Below, one piece after another: positions 1 through 9,193 of a DNA stretch of 64,000 bases. The stretch's first letter is position 1, and every line of letters starts with the position of its first letter. Below the pieces are notes generated by a model. The model was not told the origin of the DNA. It saw only the letters and a list, made by a program, of their open reading frames with translations, and searched no databases. The stretch spans positions 14,673,877-14,737,876 of the forward strand of contig JAJEKV010000013.1 in assembly GCA_021234155.1 (NCBI GenBank), given 5' to 3'. Made by a program: the position numbers and the translations under genes. This DNA comes from Isoetes taiwanensis (Eukaryota; Streptophyta; Lycopodiopsida; Isoetales; Isoetaceae).

Positions 1-968
1 AGTATGAAGTCAGAAATTGGCAGCTTTTAATAATTGTTTTTAATTGAACCTGCCATGTGTTCAGTTAAACTAGCTGAAAATTTTCTAGTCTACTAGTCTA
101 GTGTATGACCATTACCACATCATGTGACGCCTTAATCTTTGGGCCAGCCAATGCAGGTAATAGCTAGCAAGAAGTAATTTCATCTTTCTAAGGAAATGCC
201 AATTTCGTACCTTCACATTACAAAGCACAGAGTACAAGCATGATGTTTAACGAAACATGAGCAGCTTCCTAGGGACAATAACTAAGAATACTTGCTCCTG
301 CTTTGATATTGACTTATGAACTAGAACTCCACGCTTCACAATCTTCCTTTCCTGCAATCGTACAGGGCAACTCAAGATTTAAAAAGCTTTTCTAGTCCAA
401 GCTCATAAAAACCGAGATATTAGCCATGCAAAAAGAAGAAAAGTAATGGAAAAATGACGCTCCTCAGCCAAAAACTAGCCATGGTGGTTTTGGCATATTG
501 GAATCTTTCGCTCTACTGCAACAACATAATCAAATTACTACAGACCATCATTTGTTCAAATGCACAGAGGCAGTTAGCTTATTCATCTCCAACATCGCTG
601 GATTGATTCCCAAATCTCCAACACTGCTGGATGAAGATCTCCAAGGGAAAATTTAGTCTCTGAAAAAATGTAATCTTGGGCTTTCCTGTAGATACTCAGT
701 TATTGCATCCTTCAACCACCTAAGAACACTTGCTGTGTGGACCAATACTAAGAATGTCGGAATAGTTGAATGCTGCATGTAAGATTATCATGGTGTGACA
801 AAACTGAAAACGGAGCAGCTGGATAGCAACTGCTCTCCTTCTGTAGCTGTCGCTCCATACCCTTTTTCTAGAATCCGGTTATCCGGTTTCGAAATGGTTT
901 CGAAATGGATGCCCAAGAACAGCCACGACCGTCCATTTACACCCTACAGCAGGTTTTTAGCAGTCATT
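1..968. other. AT-rich stretch with no recognisable gene
   Basis: I see no convincing coding sequence on either strand. A short repeated phrase about lesion-free text such as CATCTCCAACATCGCTGGAT and a similar copy occurs around 585-632. The only longer open frame (795-1043) begins with GTG, has no recognisable motif and overlaps the palindrome that follows, so I do not call it. Confidence 0.5.
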
Positions 969-1010
969 GGCATATTCCTGGTATATACTAGCATATACTT
1001 GGAATATGCC
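969..1010. repeat. 42-bp loop-less palindrome
   Basis: The two 21-base halves (969-989 and 990-1010) are reverse complements with about three mismatches. The outer 10 bases, GGCATATTCC and GGAATATGCC, pair perfectly. It lies about 20 bases before a second small palindrome, GCCCCCTAGGGGC (around 1033-1045), which also occurs inside the LTRs at about 9168 and 18232. A foldback remnant of a transposon end is one reading. Confidence 0.6.
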
Positions 1011-1143
1011 ATAAACCCACATCAACAAGGGCTTGCCCCCTAGGGGCAACCCAAAAAGAGCTCAGAAAAGATGCCATGACAAAAAGCAATAAAAATTATG
1101 ATTTTCTAAGTCATGTATGGCTGTTACAGCATTATCAAACAAT

Positions 1144-1696
1144 CCCATCGATCCGAGCCATCAGATCGGCATTCTCGAATGGGCGAGCATGCATCTCTTG
1201 CATGCATGCATGCATTGCATTTATTTTCTGTGGCTCTGGTTCATTTGTAATCGCTATTTCTTGCCGCTTCTTCATCGACTTCTCATCGGCGTGTTCTCCT
1301 CTCTCAGCAGTTCCCTTGAATCTCTTTTTTTTTTTTATACCAGGTAGGGGAGGGGCTTCTCCCTGCTTGGTTTGACAGCTTGGCGTCTTTTTCCATATTG
1401 GGACATGTTCTTCCTCGATCATGTCCCTTTTTTTGCCATCCTTCAGCCTTCGACCTCGGTCCCATTTTGATAAGGAAGTTCTATTTTTGTCAGGAGCTTT
1501 TGTCTGTTTTCATGCGAGCCCTTCGAGAATTCCATCGATCCGAGCCATCGGATCGCATTCTCGAATGGGCGAGCATGCATCTCTTGTATGCATGCATGCA
1601 TTTTCTGTGGCTCTGGTTCATTTGGGATCGCTATTTCTTGTTGTTTCTTCATCGACTTCTCATCGGTGTTTTCTCCTCTCTCAGCAGTTCCCTTGA
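1144..1696 (+). repeat. Two direct copies of a ~170-bp unit (1144-1320, 1531-1696), probable LINE leader
   Basis: Both copies start CATCGATCCGAGCCATC, pass through a run of GCATGCATGCAT, and end CTCTCAGCAGTTCCCTTGA. The spacing is about 387 bases and they differ by scattered substitutions and small gaps. They lie directly upstream, in the same orientation, of the LINE ORF1 relic that starts at 2160. Tandem promoter units in the 5' UTR are known for several L1-type LINEs, so I infer these are leader monomers. Open frames across this stretch on both strands only reflect the repeat. Confidence 0.65.
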
Positions 1697-1747
1697 CTCC
1701 CACCCACCCTCCCTTAATGTGTATATTATTGTAAATGTTGTTTTTTG

Positions 1748-1838
1748 TTGCGTGGCACGCATGACCAGCCCCTCGCTTTTTCGAGGTTGCTTTTTGTCGC
1801 GTGGCACGCGTGACCAGCCCCTCGCTTTTCGAGGTTGT
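1748..1838 (+). repeat. Two tandem copies of a ~49-bp unit
   Basis: The phrase GTGGCACGC(A/G)TGACCAGCCC followed by CTCGCTTTTCGAGGTTG occurs at 1748-1789 and again at 1797-1838. It sits in the same presumed LINE leader as the larger duplication upstream. A GCAGGTAC junction follows at about 1873. Confidence 0.7.
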
Positions 1839-1974
1839 TGTTTTCTTATCTTTGTGTTCTAGTTTGTTGATGTGCAGGTACAACGGGATGCGCGACTCCG
1901 TCTTCTTCAGCCTTCGGGGGTTTCTTTGTGGGAGCGTTTGTTTTTTCAGCCTTACTTTGTATCCAAGCCCCTTG

Positions 1975-2055
1975 CAGAGGGCTTATCACTAGGGTTTTTC
2001 CTCGAAAACCCGAAAGGGCGAGGTTTTTTAATCCCGGTGATAAGCTCTCTATAGG
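1975..2055. repeat. Stem-loop with GAGGGCTTATCAC / GTGATAAGCTCTC arms
   Basis: GAGGGCTTATCAC near 1977 pairs with GTGATAAGCTCTC near 2037-2049 with one mismatch. A second complementary pair lies inside the loop around CCTCG and CGAGG. It is about 110 bases before the ORF1 start. It may be a structured part of the LINE leader, but only the complementarity is visible. Confidence 0.5.
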
Positions 2056-2159
2056 TACACTTAACCGACATCTGTAGAATTTTTTTGGGGTCCAGATGAT
2101 ATAACTGGATATTCCCTTTATACTTCCAGAGTGCTCGAACATTGTAGGCCTCACAGACG

Positions 2160-3085
2160 ATGGAGGGGAATCTGCATGCGCTAAAGAAGCGGGCACATTA
2201 TGGCGAGGGCTCCTCCCCCTCGGAGTACATCACACAAACGGAGGCAATACATGCCCTGGACGGAAAGCTGAATGCCATATAGGACAAGCTGACAAGTGTA
2301 GAGATGCAAAGGGACACCCAACCGACAACTATTCTCAAGAAACAGTTGGCGAAGGAAAAGGAATGTATTTCGACGCTGGAAGAACGCATTAGGCCACTGG
2401 ATGACCGCTTTGGGCTGACTGACTTTGAGCGCAGATAAGCACGTGATACTGTCGCCCAGCTAAGAAGTGAATTGACAGCGATGTCCCGCACCCTGAGCGA
2501 TGCAACCTGACGTCTAGATCAGCTCCAACGGCAAATGTCAGAGGACGTGGTGCAACTGCAAAAGGAGTTCAGACAGGCAGTGGCGCAGGTTGCACAGTTG
2601 GTTGGCCCAAACGGCTGGTTGGCAGACCATGAGGCTACAATGTCTGGGATGCAGGGGAGGTTGGACACCCTAGAAAGGAGACAGCCGGAAAGTCACGAGG
2701 CAGCACCCAGGCTTTCGGCCCTTGAGAAGAGGATGGCCGAGTTCCAGTGGGAGATGTATGATCTGCGCATGAATATGAAATAGACAAGTACCACCACAGG
2801 GGCAGCATCATCACCATGCCCAATACCTGAGGCAGAGGTTGCACATGGAATTAGACGGGTCCTTCGCGAGGAGAAGGACCGCCAGTCTCGTCGGCTGAAC
2901 ATTGTGGTTCGGGGCTTGCCTGAAGAACAGGGGGAAGATCCCCCCAGCTAAGCTCTATGCCCTGGTGCTAGCAAGACTCCAATTGCAGCACTTGACAGTA
3001 AGAAACCCGACCAGAGTCAAAGGGCCAAACATGAGACCCCGGCTAGTTAAACTCACAGTGCTCGAAGTTAGTGAAGCACCACCTA
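2160..3085 (+). pseudogene. LINE (L1-like) ORF1 protein relic
   Basis: A good ATG at 2160 opens a frame that stays in register for about 260 codons. In-frame stops interrupt it at 2280 (TAG), 2436 (TAA), 2508 (TGA), 2781 (TAG) and 2949 (TAA). The predicted protein is a long heptad-rich coiled coil with segments such as LDTLERRQPE and LSALEKRMAEFQ. It is followed by a basic segment RRLNIVVRGLPEE, the usual entry into the RNA-recognition domain of L1 ORF1 proteins. One frameshift near 2945 leads into RLQLQHLTV and RPRLVKLTV, which match the later part of that domain. ORF1p is the RNA chaperone of the retrotransposition particle. No ORF2 follows: the next 180 bases are AT-rich and then an unrelated transposase begins. 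All five stops could be C-to-T changes of CAG, CAA or CGA codons. Family is confident, function is lost. Confidence 0.75.
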
Positions 3086-3267
3086 CCACTACAGATTAGC
3101 AATGCTTTCATCTCAATGTCCTAGCACTGGTTAGTGGTTTGGTTTGCTAAGGGTTATGTTGTAATGCTAATGGAATCAGTAATTAATTCTAAGTTGCTAT
3201 TCATTAGCAGTTGTTTTTTCTAGTGGTATTAGCATTAGCATTTACTAAGTAGTTTTCTATTCTTATT
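3086..3267. other. AT-rich spacer, possible intron of the next gene
   Basis: This stretch has repeated GCATTAGCA-like words and no open frame. It ends in TTTTGCATACAG at 3266-3277, a plausible splice acceptor for the transposase-like exon that follows. Confidence 0.4.
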
Positions 3268-5041
3268 TTGCATACAGAATTCTTCACTAGTTTCAAGCAA
3301 GACAATCCAGATGTTCAAATTAAGCAGAGAGCCTTCGAGAAATTAAAGCCTTACTTTGTTGTAAAGCTATCTGAATTCAATACCTATTGTTGCGTCTATC
3401 ATGAGAGGATGTCAATGCTGAGGGAAGGGATAAAGAACACGAGGAAAAAGTCCATGGGGCACGGTGCAGATTGCACCTGTGAGTGCAAGATATGTGGCCA
3501 CACGGCAAGCCAAGTAGGGTGCAATGCAGCAAGACATGTTTGGCAGTCTAACACTGACATGTGGAGAAGCATGGTTTGCCCAAAGCCTGAAGCTGAGGAG
3601 TGGCACAATGAAGCATTCTTGTCAGGAACCTGCAGCAAATGTGGTGTGGACAAAATGGAAAGGTGTCCAAAAGAAGAAACAAAGGACAGTACCTCAAAAA
3701 TCACTTGGGAGAACATAGACTACATTGAAATTGGTAAGGATAAAAATGGCAAACCCAAAAAAAGAATTGAGCATCAATATTTACAGACCACCCAATGTTT
3801 TGATGGAAACCTTCAAATCTAAAGCAAAGGAGTTTGTGACACATAATTTCAGGTATAAATGGTCGCAAGCCATGTTTAGACAACTACTGAACAGATTTGC
3901 TGATGATACTATTGTATCAGTGGTTGACTTTGCAGAGAATTACTCTTTCAAGGGGCAGAATGAAGTCCAGTCCAAGCATTGGCATAATGAGCAGATCACT
4001 ATTCTTGTGCACCTCACATATAGAAGGGATCCTGAGACACAAGAAACAATCAAGGAAGAACATTTTTATATACAGAAAGCATGATTCTTTGTTTGTGCAG
4101 CATTGCTTTCTCTTACACAATCATTGGATGCAAGAGAAGGAAATCACTTTGAAGAAGCATTATGTCTTCTCAGATGGTGCAGCCTCACAATTCAAAGGTA
4201 AAAACTCATTTTATTTTGATGCTAGATTCAAATCTTTAACAGGTTTAGACATGATGTGGAACTTTTGGTGCTCTGGCCATGGGAAGGGAGAACATGATCT
4301 TTGCAGGAGCGAGAATAAAGAGGGCTTTGAGAGCAAACAGTTGAAGGGACAAGATGACCAATGCACACGAGGTGGTGGAATGGTCAAGCAAAGACATGTC
4401 AACAGCAGCACCCACAACATATAAAAAGAAGATTCAAACTGTAAGTAGAACTTTTTGGGAGGTTGAAATAGGACAAGTGGACAAAAAAAAATTAGTGGGA
4501 AGCACGTCCTATTGAAGGATCTAGAAACCTTCATTGTTTCCATGGGTGTTCAAATCACATGACACATTTACAGGGTCGAAACCTCTTTTGCTTTTGCACA
4601 TATTGTTTAGATTTGAATTGGAAATCTTGCCCCAATGTAGTTTGAACTAGTTGTGGTACAGCCCATCAAAGCTATTATTGAAGAAGAAGTACATGACTTA
4701 TGTAACATGCAAGTATCTATAGGTGATGTCTTTGCAGTGGTGGCTCCAAATAACAATCACGAGAATGTGAAATTCTACCTTATCCTATGTACCAAAGCTA
4801 AGTACTTGATGTTAGAAGACTTTGTAGATATGCAAAGGGCGTAAGTTTGTGAAAGGGGATGGGGTCATAGAAGGACATACTATGAGAAGTTGGTGAATTG
4901 TAAATCCAGCTACAAGTTTTGTAGAGGAAATAAAGCAATTGTTTATGCCACTCAAGTTACAAAGAACAAAGTTAGGTTGGTTCAAGCAAAGCACGTTGTT
5001 AAGCGGGGAGTGGTTTACACTCTAAGTGCCAAAGAAGATTA
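3268..5041 (+). pseudogene. Decayed DDE-type DNA transposase of an unassigned family
   Basis: The reading runs through at least three frames. 3278-3765 encodes a segment with CVYHERMSMLREG and two Cys-rich knots (CTCECKICGH...C and CSKCGVDKMERC), which look like zinc-binding sites. 3765-4078 encodes VDFAENYSFKGQNEVQSKHW. 4078-4295 encodes YVFSDGAASQFKGKNSFYF and then WCSGHGKGEHD. After another shift GARIKRALR follows, then a C-terminal part with FYLILCTKAKY (about 4775), YYEKL (about 4880) and VVYTLSAKED ending at 5041. SDG..QFK followed by HGKG.(H/C)DG.GA..KR is a signature I associate with transposase-derived RNase H-like proteins common in invertebrates and also present in plants. The SDG aspartate and the HGKGEHD aspartate would be catalytic candidates. 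There is no ATG at the 5' end; the first exon probably begins at the acceptor near 3277. No terminal inverted repeats were found. Class is moderately sure, family unknown. Confidence 0.55.
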
Positions 5042-5254
5042 AGATATTCTAGAGAGGCTTCCCACGTTGTTGGAATAGTGGAAAGAGCAATTGTGTAAAG
5101 GGTACTGTATAGGTACTTTTATGAATATAAAGAAGTTTCTGTATTTTGCATTCTCATTTTTTATGCTCAGAATTTTGTACTCGAATGTTGAATGAATTCC
5201 AAGGTAAAACAGAATTAGAAAAAGACACAAGATACGAGGTCCCCTAGCACTGAA

Positions 5255-5898
5255 TCCTCCGACACAAGCTTGGATTCGAACTCTGATTCCGAAGAAGAGG
5301 TGGAACAGGTGCAGGACTGTAGAGACGACAGACTCAGGGACACAAGGACCTCAGACTACCAGAAGAAAGTAGACTCCGCACTGAGCAATGTGTGGAAGGC
5401 AAGAAAGCTCGATCAATTCTCAGGTGACAGTCAGTCAGGCATGGAGGCAGAGGCCTGGCTGGACGAGATGAGGGAATATGGGAATGCATACGGAATGAAG
5501 GACAAAGACAAAGGCAGGGTGGCAACAACCAACCTCAAAGGCGCAGCTCGCATATGGTGGAAGGGCTATGCCAAGGCCCATGGGTTGAGCAGGGATAGCT
5601 GCAGATTCAATAAATTCTCAAAGGCATTCAAGCGCCACTACGTGACAAGGGAGCACAAATGCCACATGATGCAGCAATTCTATCGGCTACAGCAGGGCAA
5701 CAAGTCCGTACAGAAATACACTGAAAGAGTTCATGAAACTGAGGCTTTATGTGCCAAAGCTGAGTGAACGCCATGCAGTGGAAGGGTATATCGAGGGATT
5801 AAACGATGAGATAAGGAAGCTGGTAAGAGCAATCAACCCTCGAACAGTATCAGAAGCGGAATCGAAAGCAGTCAGCCTGCGAGGATCCGGCCCTTAGA
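5255..5898 (+). pseudogene. Ty3-type retrotransposon gag (capsid) fragment
   Basis: The frame from about 5270 to 5730 reads an acidic N-terminus (SDSEEEVEQV) and then a typical Retrotrans_gag domain: KLDQFSGDS, AEAWLDEM, LKGAARIWWKGY, FKRHYVTREHK, QQFYRLQQGNKSVQKY. Near 5725 a +1 shift is needed to continue as FMKLRLYVPKLSERHAVEGY, IEGLNDEIRKLV and ESKAVSLRGSGP, ending at the TAG of 5896-5898. This is the normal order of a Ty3 capsid: W-rich core followed by the Y..GL...I motif. No ATG is present (the frame opens at a TTG), no zinc knuckle follows, and no LTR was recognised on either side. It is a fragment cut off at both ends. Confidence 0.75.
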
Positions 5899-5984
5899 AC
5901 AATGGGCAGAAACAACTGTGAATTGGTTTCATTTGAATGAACGCCTGGCGTGAATATTAAAGTGCTAACATCCTAATGCAGTCA

Positions 5985-7150
5985 ATTACCTTTTGTATAG
6001 AAATGTCTTCCCCATTTCATTCAAAGTTGCACTAATCTCAGCCAAATCTGCAGGTGAAGTATTGCCATCCAAGAGACGACACCTCCTATATGCATAGTGA
6101 TTGTAGAACATGGTTTGGCCTGTTTGTTCTGCCTGCCTGATGAGGGCCTTTTGTGCCTCAACAGAATGCTGCCCGTCGATGATGACGAATTTAATATCAT
6201 CATTTAATAATAGCTCTCGACGCTCATTCCATACAAAGAGGCTTGTTCGAGATCATATCCCAAGGTAACACATCCGCGGCATAGGCATTTGACCCGGATT
6301 ACTAATCATGCTCAACAATCTCCATGGCATGTGCCGGATCATATCTTACGCTAACATAAATGGAGCTTGGTGAACGGATGAGGGACTTCACATGGATCGC
6401 AAAACTTTCCTTAAGACCCAATGGATAATGGTCACAGACTTATTCAGCTTGTTCATGGCCTCTAGCTGCGCCACCCCCGTCCGCTTCATTCTCAAAAACG
6501 AAGCCTCCATGCCTCGACAAACCGCAGGTTGAACATCCTTCCCTAGATCTAGGACCCTCCTAGAAGCTTTCAAGTCAGCCTAATTCCCTAGCTTGCTGCA
6601 AATAGTGACTTGGTGTCGGTTTTAGTGAACATGCCTCTACGCATACAAACAGTAACCCCTTGGCAAATAGATATTGGCGTCTGCTACATTGGTTGGCCAA
6701 CCATACTTAAAACATGTCTTACCGCTCACATCCGTCTTCATGAACATATCCTTGTATGTGGCTCTCTACGCTGAGTAAGTCCGGAAAGCAGATCTTTCTT
6801 TTGCTTATGTGTAATCTCCAAGAGCAATTTGCGCTTGGTGTCATCCTCTTCCTCACAAGAGATTAGGATCCCTTGTTTGGTCATCTTGTCCGCTTCCTTT
6901 TCCTCGAGAAGAGAGTTAAGTCGAGCTTGCCATTTGTCTTGGCAAGGTCAACGCATTTCACCTCGGCACCCTCGCCCATTTCCTCTTCAAGGGTAAGGTG
7001 GGTGGTTGCTATAAGAATCGGCCCTTCATCATCTAAGGTGAGATCATATGGTATTGCATCCGGTCGCCTACCCTTGCTTTTCTTGGCGGGAATAGAACCC
7101 GAATTATTAGTGGTTTTCTTCCTCTTGGGCCCGCAAAAGAAGATGAACAT
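5985..7150 (-). pseudogene. Unrecognised pseudogene with a DGQH motif
   Basis: Read from 7150 down, the first exon-like frame (7150-6881) is charged, with PKRKKTTNNSGSIPAKKSK, which resembles a nuclear-localisation stretch, and LDDEGPILI. It continues after small frame shifts through EEKEADKMTKQGILISCEEE (about 6890-6830), KTCFKYGWPTNVADANIYL (about 6720-6660), LGKDVQPAVCRGMEASFLRM (6550-6490), SSIYVSVRYDPAHAMEIVEH (about 6370-6310) and KFVIIDGQHSVEAQKALIR (about 6190-6135), ending near 5990. IIDGQHS followed by an alanine-rich helix recalls the DGQHR/ParB-like signature, but that is only a motif resemblance. At least four frame shifts and two stops interrupt it. It could be a host gene or the coding part of an unknown transposon. 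Confidence 0.4.
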
Positions 7151-7700
7151 TTTTAGAGTACTTTTCAGAACAAGAGATCACGCCATGCATTTAAACCTAA
7201 ATTAGTACAATTCACGCTTAAGTGTTGGTAGCTCCTATTATTGACCATGCTATGCGTGAATTTGAAACTAAATTAGTTTGCATCCACATTTTAAGCTACA
7301 TACCCTTTATGAATCCATATTTCACACTATTTAACCTCATTGAACATTGATATATCCAACTGTCTAACACTACTATATTCTATAAAACAGAGCAAAATTA
7401 TGTTCTACAAAACGGACAATCAGAGCATTAATTAACTGATGGTAATACTTAAAATTCATGCAAAGCATAATAACTCAAACTCATGCAAAGCATATTAACT
7501 GAAGGCAAGGAAATATCTCAAATTCATACAAGCATAATACTCTCCACACAGTGTGTATTCTGTGGCAAATCAAATACCTTGAATAGGGTTATGTGTATTC
7601 TGTGTATTCTGATCAACGTCCTCTGAAGCTTGAGAAGTGCCGGGTTTTGAGATTCCTCTTCCACCGCTTCCTCTGCCCCGTCCGCCTCGACCTCGATTCG
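7151..7700. other. AT-rich flank of the LTR element
   Basis: I see no coding sequence. Short near-repeats of CTCATGCAAAGCATA and ATTCATGCAAAGCATAAT lie between 7450 and 7530. The stretch ends directly at the TGTGACATCC border of the LTR at 7701. Confidence 0.45.
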
Positions 7701-9193
7701 TGTGACATCCCCTACTCATATACGGTGCACTTACCGTATACAAACAGGAGTTCATCCCCCATACCAGCTCCATGCTAATATAGGGCCCTCCACGTATCAC
7801 TGCAACCTTGAAGAGTTCCAGTGGGAAGAATGAAGGGGTCATTTACCCTGTCTCCCTCAGGGTCTACCTAGCTGCGGAAGCGTAAACATATATGTCAGTA
7901 TACAACATCAACATCACATGACCATCTCAAAGGATGGCTCACCACATATCTGCATAGACAAGATCAACACATCACATGTGGGAATCCTACCCAAGGCTCA
8001 GACTCAAGGGGAATGACTGACGACTTGGGTCTCCAGAGTTCATTGCAGACAGAATTCATGGCAATGGATTTGACTGGCATAAGAACATGGCTTAGGGTAG
8101 TCCACTTCATCCGCCCCTCCTGTGCACACTTTGCAGAGTAGGCTGGAAAGTGTTGGGACCTGACGGTAGCCCGCCGGATGCATAGCCGAAGGGGCTATTC
8201 CTGGGTTGCATCTCCCCAGTTCCGATGGAGCAGGTAGGGATCAATCCCTCCAGAGATCTATATGCTGACTCAAGGTGACTAGAGGGCCACTGCCCTTATT
8301 CGACTGAACCCACTGGAAAGTGAACACCACTCCACGGGTGTCGAGCCCATGCCTTGCCCACACTCAGTGGCAAGCCATTAGACCTAGTCACAATGATCCC
8401 CGGTAGGCCTTACACACCAGAGGAATCGTTCAAGAGTCAGAACACGAACCTCCTTCTTAGCCAGTCTGGCCCTTTCACCCACAACCAGGTGTAGTTCTTG
8501 TACACAGGCCGAATCTACAGTGTGTTAGAGAGGCTAACCTAGGAGCATCTACTACCAAGCTTTAGGGCTTCTACCCCCCTTCCCAATACAAGGAGTTCAC
8601 AGAGATACAACATCCATATACATCACAGAAGAACTAAAGAACTACATCTAATCTATATCATAGATAGAGTTAGGTTCTTTAGTTAGAGTCTGGTATCTGG
8701 GAATCTAGATGGCTGCTATGGGCGATTTAATATGCTAAACCTACTGATACAATGACTGGAAGACGGTTTAGGCTATTAAATCGACCAAATACCTGATCCC
8801 TGGCTCGGTCCTCCTGTCCTGAGTTCCAGCATCCTGCTGAACTGCTCGAATCAAGGGAAACTAATGGTGCAATTCGCTTAGACAGAGTCTGGGAAGCAGT
8901 TTTGACTCCTGGGGCAGCCAAAACAGAGCTCTAGAACCCTATGGACGAAAAAATGGGCAAGTTAGAGTTTCTCCTACCTAAATAGACAAGGGGTTAGGGC
9001 TAGGGTTTCCAATTATCCCTTTAGGCATGTGGGATAATTGGGAATGGCCCACTTGCCTTTAATGGCTAGGTGGCATAAGTGTATCCACATGGAAAGGTGT
9101 GCACCTTAATAAATGTGCACATTGGTAAATGTGCACATTAACAAATGCACATACCTTGCAAGTTGCCCCCTAGGGGCTACCCGCCTGGCTACA
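7701..9193 (-). repeat. 3' LTR of the 10.6-kb element
   Basis: On the plus strand it begins TGTGACATCCCCTACTCATA and ends CCTGGCTACA. On the element's own strand this gives TGTAGCC...GTCACA, with the usual TG...CA ends. It aligns over its whole length with 16809-18260. The strand-minus frame ending near 7701 that reads GGPYISMELVWGMN is only LTR sequence, since it recurs in the other LTR. An internal repeated word AATGTGCACATT occurs around 9105-9145. Confidence 0.85.

Noticed and set aside
1380-1883. Overlapping open frames of 146-160 codons on both strands
   Set aside because: They cover the duplicated LINE leader and microsatellite-like ATGCATGC runs; codon content and overlap on both strands argue against coding.
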